This document shows positions 26,668 through 39,090 of a DNA stretch of 64,000 bases, piece after piece (within the stretch, counting starts at the first letter, position 1; every line of letters begins with the position of its first letter). The notes beneath the pieces are model-generated. The model was given only the letters and a program-made list of their open reading frames with translations, made no database searches and was not told the origin of the DNA. The DNA comes from Aurelia coerulea (Eukaryota > Cnidaria > Scyphozoa > Semaeostomeae > Ulmaridae), in contig CM076943.1 of the NCBI GenBank assembly GCA_039566865.1, positions 35,906,663 through 35,970,662 on the forward strand, written 5' to 3'. Position numbers and translations under genes: made by a program.

Positions 26668-28149
26668 TTATTATTATTTTATTATTATTATAACATTATT
26701 TACAGTTGGTTAAAAAACTGATAGTTCTAAATTGAACTAATTAAGACCAGCTATTTACACAAAAAGGAATACTAATTACAATGAATAGATAAAAACATGA
26801 TTATAATACAGAAATATTTCTGGTGAAATTCTCACGGACTCTTTATCTACATATTTTGCATGAGCAACTGTCACCCTTCCACTCTTTAATTGATCTCTTA
26901 CAGCTAGCACTGGTTGCCAGGCTTTTTATTGAGTCAGACAAAGTGTTCCAAAGGATGGCCCCCCTGAAAGATAATGAATCATTCCCTTATGACAAGGTGT
27001 TGGTGCTTGGTAACCGTAGAAGATTTTTAGTCCTTAGGTTATAGGCTACATCTTTTGCCTGGAAGATATTCCACATAAAAGATGGATTTTCCGAATTGAG
27101 GCATTTATATATTTCCAGCATTAATTTTTGCAAATTTCGAGTGTGAATAGCACATTCGCTACCCCTAGCTAAGAGTTCAGCAAAGGGGGCTGCGAAATCC
27201 TCCCACATTATTCTCAGTGCCCTTTTATGGACTCTGTTTATTGCTGCATTGGTATCTTTCCCACAGAGCATCCAGATTAAACGATAATAATTAAAATTTG
27301 ACATGGTAAATGTATTATAAAGAATACGCCTCTTGTCCTGATCTAAATATTCTGCTACTCGTGAAAACGCACTGGTCTTGCTGTTGGCTTTTGTGCAAAG
27401 TGTATTTACATGTTCGGAAATTTTTAGCCGGGGGTCTATAGTAATACCTAAAAGTTTCACTGTGCTAGTTGCAGGAATCGGTTTCTTATCAATTTCAAAC
27501 ATGTATTCCTGGTCTGGTTTCAGCCCAAGAAACATGACTTGAAATTTGGAAGGATTTGCGACCATTCCATTGTCCCGAAACCAACACAGCGCATTATGGG
27601 TATCATCCCTAAGACAGGATACAACATGTTCTAGGTTTTGACTGCATGCATATATTGTATTGTCGCCTGCAAAATTACAGAACTCTAACTTAGTAATGGC
27701 ATATGTGAAATCGTTCATGAAGAAGTTAAACAGAAATGGACCTAACACTGAAGCTTGGGGGACACCTGATTCTATGTTTTGCCATTCGCTAAATGAGTTG
27801 CCACATTTGACTCAATGCTTCCTGTTTGAGAGGTAACTTGAAAATAGTTTCAAGCTTTTTTGACCAAACCATAGGCAGCCAGCGTAGCTATTAAGAGATC
27901 ATGTGGAAGGCAGTCGTAAGCTTTTGACAAATCCATCAGTATCATTCCCACATAGCCCTTTTTATCCAGTAAACTGCGACAAGCTTCAATAAGACGGAAC
28001 AGCCCGTGTTGTTTACTGTAACCGTTACGGAAACCACACAGTAAACTAGAAAGTCTGGTATTTGCAAACGGTGTCATTTGCTTGGTCATGATGCGCTCAA
28101 GGACTTTAGATAGGGCTTGAAGTTTAAAATCATTGCTTAAAATGACCAT
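26668..28149 (-). pseudogene. LINE J, 5'-truncated copy with (TAA)n tail
   Basis: The minus-strand frame 27850-28149 encodes LLCGFRNGYSKQHGLFRLIE and GMILMDLSKAYDCLPHDLLI; a frameshift follows, then 26987-27748 gives LGPFLFNFFMNDF, FAGDNTIYAC (the catalytic DD box has become GD), MVANPSKFQVMFLGLKP, VKLLGITIDPRLKI and VHKRALRIMWEDFAAPF. The 3' end is (TAA)n-like at 26668-26692. The lost catalytic residue and frameshifts make it dead. Confidence 0.8.
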
Positions 28150-29734
28150 GCAGCATCTCTAAAGATAGCTCTGCCTTTCAACTAAACTGTGATACAACGC
28201 ATTTTTCAATAACTTTTGATTTCACAAAGTTAGTTATGATCTAGCTAGTGAAATTTTGTTTGGGTCACCCAGTACATCTTTGTTTGAGTTGTTTTCAAGG
28301 AAACCAGAGGAATGTGCAAAAATCCTTGCTAAGCTCATGAAAATACTCCTTCTTTTCCCAGGATACAGTTAGATATCTGCCTACGAAATTCTTCAGCGAA
28401 AGAACTAAATTTCAAAAGGTGTTATTTGATTGCTCAGCCTCAAAAGATTGTAAGTACATTTCATCAAGTATTAGAAACATCTAAATTTCATTATATCAAT
28501 TTAATATGACGTTTTAAGCCAGGAAATATTATTACATATAATGAAAGGCTTTCGTAAAAGCGATGGTTTAAACATTTGGTTTATGCTCAGTATCATATAA
28601 AATTTTGGCTCCACGGACCGGCAATGACACATTTTGATCAGATTTTAACTGGCCCATTAACGTAGCACAGCCATGGAAATAAACTATAATGGGCTTCTTT
28701 GAGTCATAGATATGCAGTGAATCTAGCCAGCCCATAAAATGCAAGAGCCATGATCTCTGAACCAGATAATAAAGCCTTTTTAAAACGATTGCTCGATCCA
28801 TGTTGAAAATATGCGGACCTTAGCTCCTCGTGTGGACAAAAAAGCAAAACACTGGCGCAAGGTTCACATACTTGCACATACTTCACATACTTACACTCGA
28901 TCGAATCGTAAGGAATCGTTGATACAGAATGAGACGTAAAAACATTAATCTCTCTCAAGAGTTTCAGGGAACGAATTTTTAAACAAATACAAAAGATTTT
29001 CGATCCCATCATGGCAATAAATGTGCAGAAGAGATCCGATGCCCGTGAAAACTTTACTTTTGTATTGTTTGCTGTGACAATTATCTGTGCGATTTGATAA
29101 AATGTTTTTTGGCCCTTTTCCGGAGTTTTTTTCATTTATTTTAATATCATTTATACAGAAATTAACCCTTTAGACTATTAAAGTATATATATATCTGTTT
29201 TTTTACATATCATTATCAATTTTTTTCAAGACAAATTACTTATGACGCTACCTACTAATTACTCTACGAAACACTGCAAGGACGATGATACCACAGGGAG
29301 CAATAGACTATGACAACCCCGCGGTAACTAATATGGAAAGAAATAAAAACTACTGGGTGAATCAGGAAAGATGTACCACCCGCCCGCAAAACCGCACCCC
29401 AAGAGCCACCCAATTAATTCGCACTATTTCGTAAGATTTAAACGACGTATCGAAGAGGCTTCAACGAAAATTTTGTCCAGGCCTCGGATTTGAAATTAGA
29501 ATTAGACGAATCGGGTGTGTGACCCCCGCGCCACGACTCCCCGAGCAGGCAACACACCCCCTGACCCACCCATTACATAAAGATACACGTAATTTCTGCT
29601 AAGAATTAAATCAACCATACGGAACTTTACATATAATATACTTTACGAAGACGTACTTGGCGGTTGGATGAGGTATGACTAGATCTGATGCGGTCCTAAT
29701 TCTTGGTATGAAAATATCGACTACAAAAACTGAA
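28150..29734. other. Stretch without a recognisable gene
   Basis: Only short, compositionally weak open frames occur on both strands and none resembles a family I know. AT-rich sequence dominates to about 29250. A more GC-rich part lies at about 29300-29600. I see no inverted ends or repeats that would define an element. Confidence 0.6.
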
Positions 29735-30965
29735 TCTGACGATTTTTCTGGACCTTAAGAAAGCATTCGATACGGTTGATCATACAATCATGATTGAAAA
29801 ACTGAGAGCATACGGCATCAAAGGGATCCCTGGAAACTGGTTCAAATCTGACCTTGATAATAGACAGCAATACTGTTCCCTAAGCGGTAAAAATTCTAAG
29901 GCGAGAGAAGTTCAATGCGGCATACGCCAAGGCTCTTGCTTAGGGCCCCTTCTCTTCATAATATATCTAAATGATTTTGAACAAAGCCTAAAATTTTCGA
30001 AGGCAAATATCTATGCTGATGATACTAATGTGACAATGGCATCGAATGACATCGAAAAACTAGAAGCGGTTGCGCAAGAGGAGTTACTTAACATCTCTGA
30101 ATGGATGAGAGTAAATAAGCTAAGTCCTAACCCCTCAAAGACAGAGTACTTGGTCATAGGCCACCCTCGGAAAACAAAAGCTGTCAATATACCGAATGGG
30201 TTAAAGTTGAATGACTCTGAAATAAAACGAGTTTCCAAAACCAAATCATTAGGAGTAATGGTTGATGAAAATCTGAAATGGGACGAGCAATTTAAAACTG
30301 TTCAGAACAAGATTTGTGGGGGACTTGCTTCACTGAAGAAACTGAAAAATATTCTCCCTCAGTCGAAGCTATGTAGTGTATATTACGCTATTATTGAAAG
30401 TAACCTACGCTACGCAGATGTAACCTGGGGCAGTCTTCCAACAAGAAAACTCGAAACTCTCCAACGATTACAAAATAGAGCCCAGTCGATAATCGAAAGT
30501 GCCAGATTAAATGACAACTGGTCCTGTGATTGGCTGAACGTCAATAATCTTTTTTGTTTCGATCGGTCAGTTATGACCTATAAGATTATGAATAAGCTAA
30601 GCCCCGAAAGCCTTTGGAATAAATTTGAGCTAAGATCAATGCACTCAAGCTATGTAACAAGAAACTGTCATGATCTTCAGATCCCAAGACTAAATACAGA
30701 ACATGCAAAAAAAGGCTTCAAATATTCGGCTCTAAAAATCTGGAACGATACGCCTGTTTATATACGAGAGGCCTCAACTCTCGGTTGCTTTAAAAAACAA
30801 TTGAAAGCACACCTACTGGCTGCTCAAAAACGTTAAATTCAAAACACGACGTTAAATTCAAAACACGACCCCCTGGAAGAACAGCAATATTAACAATTTA
30901 GATACCTGCCTTTGAAATTATTTTTGTTTGTTTGTATTATAAGATTGTATATATGTATTATTAGA
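29735..30965 (+). pseudogene. L2/CR1-like LINE, reverse transcriptase portion, 5'-truncated
   Basis: The plus frame (first ATG 29790, open from about 29740 as FLDLKKAFDTVDH) runs 348 codons to 30836. It shows [32 protein letters not shown] (catalytic), NKLSPNPSKTEYLVIG, KSLGVMVDENLKWDEQ and LQNRAQSIIESARL, and ends IREASTLGCFKKQLKAHLL. It is related to LINE L but distinct. After the stop, TTAAATTCAAAACACGACG is repeated in tandem (30835-30877), then an AT-rich 3' region follows. Polymerase boxes are intact; the endonuclease is absent. Confidence 0.78.
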
Positions 30966-31589
30966 TGCTGAAGGGTTTATTTTCGTGTATGAATATTTAA
31001 AACAAAATCGAATCGACCAGTTTTTTGGATGAATTCTAGAGTCAATTCGAGAATATTTTTGTTGACGTCATTGGAAAGGTCTTTGTCACCATATAATAAA
31101 AGTTGCGTTAAGACCTCGTTTGGAATATTAACATATCCAAATGGTCGTAGTAATGCTAAGACTCGAACGAGAAGATTTCGGCGTTGAACCTCAAAGGGAG
31201 GGTAAAGCAACAAGAAGTGTTCCGTATTCTCTATACCGTCGTTCGTAGGGCACATTGGGTTGACGGTATCTCTAACATTATGCTTGAACTTGTGAAAGTT
31301 CAATTTGCTAAGACTAACCCTAAGTTGAGTAAGATAGGATAGTCATACTGGATCGTGATTCCCAAAGACAGGTTTTGCAGGGGGGGGCGGATTATGGACA
31401 TTAGCTTTTTTTTTTAAATAGCAATTGTTGGTGCAAGTCTAATCTCTAGACATAGATCATTCCATTCAGACAAGCAATTGGGATAGAAGCTAGATGGAAA
31501 TAGCTCAATGCTTCCCGGAATTCGCCCAGTGACATCTTGTCTGCGAAGAGAATACTGCGACTGTTGAAGTTGCGGGATTGGATCCGTTG
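30966..31589 (-). pseudogene. LINE N, 3' part of a copy split by the CACTC element
   Basis: The minus strand from 31589 reads TDPIPQLQQSQYSL..., IRPPLQNLSLGITI, then (30977-31303) LNFHKFKHNVRDTVNPMCPT and GIENTEHFLLLYPPF, where the last cysteine of the knuckle has become tyrosine. Its upstream part is at 38648-39090. Joining across the inserted element with one TA removed restores the reading AYT-TDPIPQ, so the insertion is exact. Confidence 0.82.
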
Positions 31590-31798
31590 TACACTCACAG
31601 AAATAAGCTGGTTTTGAGAAGTACTTTATTGTACCCTAGGGTATTTGAAGGCCACGAGGTATTCTAGTGTATTCTAAAGTACCCTATAGGGTACTTTGAG
31701 GGTATTCTAGAAAACCTTAGGGTACTTCAGGTCAAAAAGGTACTTCAAAGCACCCTTGCGACTGCAAATATCACGTGACTTACGCAAAGCGCTCGAAA

Positions 31799-31917
31799 AT
31801 GGAATCAATTCGCGTTCTTTTCTTCTCTTTGCGACGGTTGAATTTTGAAGTTTTTGTTGCTGCGGCGAAGGTTTGGAGGAAAGAAAAGAAAGAAGCAGTT
31901 ACAGTATTGTGGAATAG
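31799..31917 (+). CDS. Possible small first exon near the left end of the CACTC element
   Basis: From ATG at 31799 there are 40 open codons (MESIRVLFFSLRRLNF ... VTVLWN), with a splice-donor-like AG/GTAAGA at 31916-31923. It could be the remnant first exon of an element gene. No homology is recognised and no acceptor exon was found, so this is a weak call. Confidence 0.2.
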
Positions 31918-33668
31918 GTAAGATTTAATGAATTTATTTCAACCGAATAACAAAATATGATTAAGGAGTATGATGATGAAGTCTATTTGAACGGAATTGT
32001 TTTATTAACTTTATCTGAAATAGGGAGAAAGTCCCGAGAAGGTTAGCTACGGGTCTTTCGAGACTAGTGGGCAAAATTCATCTTTGTGAAATTTTTACCT
32101 TGGGTTTTGGTTTATGTCCTGTCTCTTTCAAAACATTATCTGGCTGAAGAGACATCGACAGTTGACCGAATGCTATTGCCAGGATCTCGGGTACATAACA
32201 TAGACCTAAGGCAGCAAGAAACACTTCTAATTCGTGCGTTTTTTGTCTTGGAAATAGTATTCTCGACCTGCTTCTTTGCATTGTCAAAGATATTCAATGA
32301 TGACACTGCAATCTTGCCTTTCCTAGTTTTTAATTTCTTGAAACAACATTAGGCGAGCCTGCCTAGCATTTCCTACAAGCAATGTTTTGGTAAGAAACTG
32401 TTTCGAAGAAGAGATTTTGCAGATCTGCAGATATGATGGATGGGCTGAAAGGTTGACAAACTTTTATATTTTCCCCTGAGTTCTAGACTAGATCCAAATT
32501 TAGTTCTGAGAAGCAAGTTTTTCTGAATTTTTTCGAGAATTTTTTAGTATCTTCTATTCACATCTAATTCATGTTTTGGTGATGATGTCTTTTGGATCCA
32601 AGAATCTTCCAAGGACTTTGTAGCAAATGTGTTTCTGAGAATGCTATTTTCCTCAACTTTCTTGCTAGGTCTTGCACCTGTGGTGATGTTATAGATATTG
32701 AATTTATCTTGCTGTTTTCAAGAAACTGACAGTGACGGACTATCTAGAGTTGGTGAGGCAGAAATCAAAAGCACCTCATGACAAGCAGAAAGATGGCACA
32801 TGACAATCACATGAAAATAGCAAAATATCGTTCTGTGTTTTGAAAATTGGAACAAAGCAATTGCACTCCTAAGGATAAACCAGCTTTTCACGAAACTTAA
32901 AGTGAAGACAAGACTGTTAGATTTTCTCAACCATACGCGTACGGGGCGGGGGGGCCGGGGGGCGGCATAGGAGTTGTGGCCAGAGAGGTATGAAAGGCTG
33001 GACTGATGATATGAAATTGTAGAATGTAATGATAGGGTGAAATGAAGGGATGAAACTGTAAGACAGAATGACGAAACTGAATGATGAATGGAGTGTTCAA
33101 TGGAAAGTGGAAAATGAATGATCGAGAAGAATGGATAAGAGAAACAATTTTTTAAAGGAGCTCAAACATTCCAGCAACAGTTTTGTCTTCATTAAAATCA
33201 TTTTCTCTTTTCTCTTGTACAGTAAAGTGCCGCCGTTAAGAAACCATTTACTGGAGAATGGGGTAATTCTGGGAGAACAACAGGAGATAAAAATAATTTT
33301 CTTGAAGGCCGTACTTTACTTTACTGTATTGTATTACTTAGATGGTACCTGGGCAAGGAGTACTTAAGTAAGTGTCCAGGTCATAAAACTTCATTGTGAA
33401 AGAATTTAATGAAACCAATAAGAAACCGTCAAGAAACTTTGAGTACATTAAAAAAGGCGCGAAAAACAATTTATTGTTCCAAATTTCTTCTGGCTGAAAG
33501 TTAAAATATTTTGTTCTTCATTCAAGAACTTTGTTCGGGCTAATATCAATGATAGGTTCTTGCTTTTAACACTGAGTTTACATCTTCACTTTAGGTAGAT
33601 TTAAACTGCAAAGGAGGAAATAGCATTCTTTGCTGAAAGGGAAATGACGCCTGAATCTACGCTGGGTA

Positions 33669-33930
33669 CACTCTTTTTTATAAGAATACCCTATACTTTG
33701 TCCAGCCTCGATATTCTTATAAAGTTTCTTTTTGAGCCTGAAAGTATTCTTATTTTTTTCAAAGCTTCCAAAGGAAATAGCCGCCCCGAATAGAAACTTG
33801 GCTTTTGAAAAATGAGATACAGTATGTCAGTCGTGCGATTCTCTAGATATTCTTATAATATTCTTAAAAATTGGATGATTCTGAGCCTGAATATTCTTAT
33901 AAACATTATTCTTATAAAAAGAGAAGAGTG
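33669..33930. mobile_element. Nested 262-bp MITE with CACTC ends
   Basis: The ends CACTCTTTTTTATAAGAATA and (inverted) CACTCTTCTCTTTTTATAAG are flanked by TA at 33667-33668 and 33931-33932. The motif TATTCTTATAA occurs about six times inside, mostly near the ends. It has the same terminal pentamer and TA duplication as the 7-kb element that contains it, on a far smaller scale. Confidence 0.72.
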
Positions 33931-34870
33931 TACTGAGCCAATAAATTCAAAAGTGAAACAAGATTGAAAAAAATAATAGAACAGGATAAAGAAAGTTTTC
34001 CTTTTTTTTCATTTTTAATGCAATTTCAAGTTTTGCCCCGATCCCATGATCGTTTATGTACTAAAAATAGAATCTTGACCATTTAAAGCTAAGGGGCGAA
34101 TCACTCTGTCAAAATATTGTACAGCTTTGCTAAAATGCCGGTCAAATCCTTTTTCCAACATAAATCCATAAAAAATCCCTTAAAATCCTTTTCGGAAGAA
34201 TAATACACCCCTCGGTAATAATAAATTTATGAACTAGCATCCCAAGGAAATTTTCGAGTGAATTCCTTTTCTTGGCTCAGAATGCCTCTCTTCATCCCAT
34301 ATCTACCAGACAAAAATTTGAAACTTCAGAGGGAATGTAAACAAGAAAGTGGCTCAAGCCACTTTGCGGTCAAAGTCTAGCCAATCAGATATCAAAATTT
34401 CATGTTGACGTAAATTACCCAAATATGGCACGGCACATGTAACGGCCTGTTGTTTTGGTAATGTTATTTTTGTCAAAGGCTTGTATATGCATAGATTTCC
34501 TTTAAAATTATACAAGATTTATGCAAAGTGTAGGTTGTCATAGGTCCTATCGTTGAGTAGATATTTTGATAAAAGCCTCAAAGCACACGCTGAACAGTAA
34601 TTGCAAGCAACCTTTACTATTGCTGCAAAGCTGCCCCTTGTTCACCATCAGTGTTCACTCTCGATCGTAATTATTTCTCTTACTAAGTTTAATAACACGG
34701 AAGGATTCAATTGTAGGGATCTCCATCATTCGAAAATTAAAATCAGATAAACAAACTCTCTTATTTTGCAAAAGGGGCCTTTTCCAGCAAAAAGGGCCCT
34801 ATTTTCAAAATCACGAGGGAAGACATTGCTTTTATGACTGTAGTAATGTTAAATTTCTGCCAAGATAGAA

Positions 34871-35082
34871 CCAGAGATGGCGCCACGGAAGAAATGCTAG
34901 GGGACAAATACTGTCAGAGTGCCGACAGTGAGCGAAGCGAGAAAATATTTATGAAACCACGCCTTTCAAGTTCCATTCAAGTTCACTGAGATGGCACTAT
35001 TTTCAAAATTTTAAGTGCCAATGGGGGGATTGATGAAGTCGTGGGGGCTTCTGCCCCCGTGCCCCCCAGGCGCCATCCCTGG
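34871..35082. mobile_element. Small inverted-repeat element (MITE-like)
   Basis: The ends CCAGAGATGGCGCC and (inverted) CCAGGGATGGCGCC define about 212 bp with G/C-rich patches. No clear target duplication is visible. Confidence 0.5.
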
Positions 35083-35429
35083 GTAGAGCCAATGCTCGTG
35101 CAGCAGAATACATCCAATCGATTTCTAAATCCCAAGTCAGTACGAAAAACTCGTTGACAAAATATTAAGAAATTCACATTTTGCTCTGAACACAGGAATG
35201 ACACGAATGTGTAAAAAATCCAGAAGCAAAGTAAAAGCTTTTTGCAAACGTTTTAAGTCATAACTCTTCAAAAACTTTATCGTAACCTATCGAAGTGAAT
35301 AGCACACCCGGTAAATAAACATTTTCTCGGTGCTGGAGTTTCTTATTTTTTGGCGATCTGAGTGTCGAGTTTCTTAAAAGCGGTTTCTTATCAAAATACT
35401 TGCAATCAAAATATGCAGGCGTACCAATA

Positions 35430-36430
35430 TTCAGGCATTTGGAAGCAAGTTCAGTTATGGTTATTTGTGTCACTTTCGATGCCAGTTGGACCACTTTGGT
35501 GACAATATTTTGAAAAACCTTGTTCATATTCGTAATGAGCATGTTTGAAATAGGCTCTTTACTAATTTTGAGTTAATTCTACGCAATTTAAAATGTCAAT
35601 CATTTGTGCCACTTTGTGTGCCATTTGGACCATTTTGGTGACAATATCTTCAAAATCTTTGTTCATATTCGTAATCAGCATCTTGAAATAGGCTCTTTAT
35701 TAATTTTGAGTTAATTCTACGCAATTTAAAGTTTTGGTCATTTGTGCCACTTTGTGTGCCATTTGGACCATTTTCGTGACAATATCTTCAAAATGTTTGT
35801 TCATATTCGTAATCAGCATGTTTGAAATAGGCTCGTTACTAATTTTAAGATAATTCCATGCCATTTAAATTTTTGGTCATTTGTGCTACTTTTTGTGCCA
35901 TTTGGACAATTTTGGGGACAATATTTTCAAAATATTTGTTCATATTCGTAATCAGCATGTTTGAAATAGGCTGTTTACCAATTTTGAGACAATTCTATGA
36001 AATCTAAATTTGTTGTCATTAGTGCCACTTTGTGTGCCATTTGGACCACTGTGGTGACAATATTTTCAAAATCTTTGTTCATATTCTCATAATCAGCATG
36101 TTTGAAATAGGCTCTTTCCTAATCTTTAGATAATTCTATGCAATTTAAATTTTGGGTCATTTGTGCCTCTTTGTGTGCCATTTGGACCACTTTGGGGACA
36201 ACATTTTCAAAATCTTTGTTCATATTCGTAATCAGCATGTTTGAAATAGGCTCTTTACTAATTTTGAGTTAATTCTACGCAATTTAAAATTTCAATCATT
36301 TGTGCCACTTTGTGTGCCATTTGGACCACTTTGATGACAACATTTTCAAAATCTTTATTCATATTCGTAATCAGCATGTTTGAAATAGGCTGTGTACCAA
36401 TTTTGAACCAATCTGACGAAATTTCAATTT
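35430..36430. repeat. Tandem array, about seven copies of a 139-140 bp unit
   Basis: The landmark TTTGAAATAGGCT recurs at about 35543, 35682, 35821, 35960, 36100, 36239 and 36379. Each unit contains TTTGTGCCACTTTGTGTGCC and a CATATTCGTAATCAGCATG block. Units differ by scattered substitutions. Confidence 0.85.
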
Positions 36431-36477
36431 TTAGATAAATTTTTGTTGGTGGGACCCCAACTGGAACACAAAGGGGT

Positions 36478-38620
36478 ACTCTCATCTCAAGTACCTTGCC
36501 ATGAAATACATTTAGTAGTACTCTGAACTACCTTTGGAGGTATTTTGAAGTACCTTTAGGGGTTCACTAAAGTACCTTTAGAGTTGCTGTGAAATACCTT
36601 TAGTAGTACTCTGAAGTACCTTCAGGGGTTCTTTGAAGTACCTTTAGCAGTACTCTGAAATACCTTCAGGGGTTCTTTGAAGTACCTTTAGGAATACTAT
36701 GAAGTACCTTTTGGGAGTTCTCTGAAGTACCTTTAGGGGTTCTCTGAAGTACCTTTAGTAGTACTCTGAAAGGAATACTCTCAAGTACCTTTAGGGGCTC
36801 TGTGAAGTACCTTTAAGGGTTCTCTGAAGTACCTTTAGTAGTTCTCTGAAAGGAATACTCTCAAGTACCTTTAGGGGCTCTCTGAAGTACCTTTAGTAGT
36901 ACTCTGAAAGGAATACTCTCAAGTACCTTCAAGGGCTCTCTGAAGTACCTTTAAGGGTTCTCTGAAGTACCTTTAGTAGTTCTTTGAAAGGAATACTCTC
37001 AAGTACCTTTAGGGGCTCTCTGAAGTACCTTTAAGGGTTCTCTGAAGTACCTTTAGTAGTACTCTGAAGTACCTTGGAGGTATTTTGAAGTACCTTTAGG
37101 GGTTCACTAAAGTACCTTTAGAGTTGCTGTGAAATACCTTTAGTAGTACTCTGAAGTACCTTCAGGGGTTCTTTAAAATACCTTTAGTAGTACTCTGAAG
37201 TACCTTCAGGGGTTCTTTGAAGTACCTTTAGTAGTACTCTGAAAGGAATACTCTCAAGTACCTTCAGGGGCTCTCTGAAGTACCTTTAAGGGTTCTCTGA
37301 AGTACCTTTAGTAGTTCTCTGAAAGGAATACTATGAAGTACCTTTTGAGAGTTCTCTGAAGTACCTTTAGGGGTTCTCTGAAGTACCTTTAGTAGTACTC
37401 TGAAAGGAATACTCTCAAGTACCTTTAGGGGCTCTGTGAAGTACCTTTAAGGGTTCTCTGAAGTACCTTTAGTACTACTCTGAAAGGAATACTCTCAAGT
37501 ACCTTTAGGGGCTCTCTGAAGTACCTTTAAGGGTTCTCTGAAGTACCTTTAGTAGTACTCTGAAGTACCTTGGAGGTATTTTGAAGTACCTTTAGGGGTT
37601 CACTAAAGTACCTTTAGAGTTGCTGTGAAATACCTTTAGTAGTACTCTGAAGTACCTTCAGGGGTTCTTTGAAATACCTTTAGTAGTACTCTGAAGTACC
37701 TTCAGGGGTTCTTTGAAGTACCTTTAGTAGTACTCTGAAAGGAATACTCTCAAGTACCTTCAGGGGCTCTCTGAAGTACCTTTAAGGGTTCTCTGAAGTA
37801 CCTTTAGTAGTACTCTGAAGTACCTTTGGAGGTATTTTGAAGTACCTTTAAGGGTTCACTAAAGTACCTTTAGAGTTGCTGTGAAATACCTTTAGTAGTA
37901 CTCTGAAGTACCTTCAGGGGTTCTTTAAAATACCTTTAGTAGTACTCTGAAGTACCTTCAGGGGTTCTTTGAAGTACCTTTAGTAGTACTCTGAAAGGAA
38001 TACTCTCAAGTACCTTCAGGGGCTCTCTGAAGTACCTTTAAGGGTTCTCTGAAGTACCTTTAGTAGTTCTCTGAAAGGAATACTCTCAAGTACCTTTAGG
38101 GGCTCTCTGAAGTACCTTTAAGGGTTCTCTGAAGTACCTTTAGTAGTACTCTGAAAGGAATACTCTCAAGTACCTTTAGGGGCTCTCTGAAGTACCTTTA
38201 AGGGCACTCTCTCAAGTACCTTCAGGGGTATTCGGAAGTACCTTTAGAAGTTCTCTCAATTACCTTTGGTAGTACTCTGAAGTACCTCTAGGGGCTCTCT
38301 GAATTACCTTTAGAAGAAATCTAAAGTACCTTTAAGCGCACTCTCAAGTTCCTTTAGGGATATTCTGAAGTACCTTTAGAATAATTTTCAAGTACCTTTA
38401 GTAGTACTCTCAAGTACCTTTAGGAGGAACTTTGAAATACCTTCAGGGGTTCTTTGAAGTACCATTTGCAATACTACCAGGGGTTTTCTGAAGTACCTTT
38501 AGGGATATTCTGAAGTACCATACCTTGGGGTACTTCAAAGTACCCCTCGGTAGGGGTACTTCAAAGTACCTTTAGGGGTCCCAAATATGTATTTTGCTCA
38601 AGTACCCTAAAAGGTACTTT
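36478..38620. repeat. Minisatellite of AGTACCTTTAGGGG-type units with higher-order structure
   Basis: About 2.1 kb of short units (mostly about 22 bp, such as GAAGTACCTTTAGGGGTTCT) is arranged in larger blocks. The block marker GGAGGTATTTTGAAG occurs at about 36535, 37076, 37571 and 37831. Near the right end the units grade into the subterminal GGTACTTCAAAGTACC motifs of the CACTC element. Confidence 0.88.
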
Positions 38621-38647
38621 AAAGACCACCTTTTTTCTGTGAGTGTA

Positions 38648-39090
38648 TATGCGGGGGATAGGCAATTCATTATTTTGTAAAACAAAGTAAGGCGTCTACT
38701 CCCCCTTCGGGAATATAGTGACTCCCAACCGAGCTCTGTGTACAGCTTTTCCCGCGATGTTCCTCTCCATGTCCCTGCAACGGCTAGAGCTGCAGAATAC
38801 TGGACGGACTCTAACTTTTCCATTAAATTTGGTAATATTGTATTGCCGCTGAATTCACATACTTTAGCCGGATTATGGTAGATAACATCTCCGTAATCTA
38901 GGTGGGGTCGCACATAGAGCTTAGATTATTCGTTAAGAGTATGTCTTTGCAGTTACTTGGAGAGACATTTCAGCAGACCAATGCCCTTTCTTGTTTTAGA
39001 TATAGCTGGTTTGATATGAGCAGAAAAAGGAAGCTTTGAGTCCAGGATAATTCCTACATTTTTATGTTCTTCTACTTTCATCACCGGTAT
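38648..39090 (-). pseudogene. LINE N, upstream part of the copy split by the CACTC element
   Basis: The minus strand gives ILDSKLPFSAHIKPAISKTR, stop codons in the LSK-LQRHTLNE stretch, then RPHLDYGDVIYHNPAKVC, MEKLESVQYSAALAVAGTWRG and TLFYKIMNCLSPAYT, ending at the CACTC element. It matches 627-1228 and 2555-2870 in order. Confidence 0.8.

Larger units (their letters stand above)
31924..35430. other. Interior of the CACTC element, no recognisable gene
   Basis: Apart from two small nested inverted-repeat elements (33669-33930 and 34871-35082) I see no coding sequence; open frames are short and compositionally random. Confidence 0.55.
31592..38645. mobile_element. 7-kb CACTC-end element full of tandem repeats
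   Basis: This 7054-bp insertion in LINE N has ends CACTCACAGAAA and (inverted) CACTCACAGAAA, flanked by TA at 31590-31591 and 38646-38647. The outer about 150 bp at both ends carry repeated GGGTACTT/AAGTACCC-type motifs. Inside are a 139-bp tandem array, a long minisatellite built on AGTACCTTTAGGGG, and two smaller inverted-repeat elements. I see no transposase. CACTC ends suggest the CACTA-like group, but a 2-bp TA duplication would be unusual there, so the superfamily is open. Confidence 0.72.

Noticed and set aside
28568..29135. Minus-strand open frames of 77 and 143 codons
   Set aside because: Composition and motifs give no support; they overlap each other in different frames and have no recognisable relatives.
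36478..38620. Regularly spaced repeats that could suggest a CRISPR array
   Set aside because: There are no unique spacers: the units are contiguous and grade into each other, and the context is an animal transposon.
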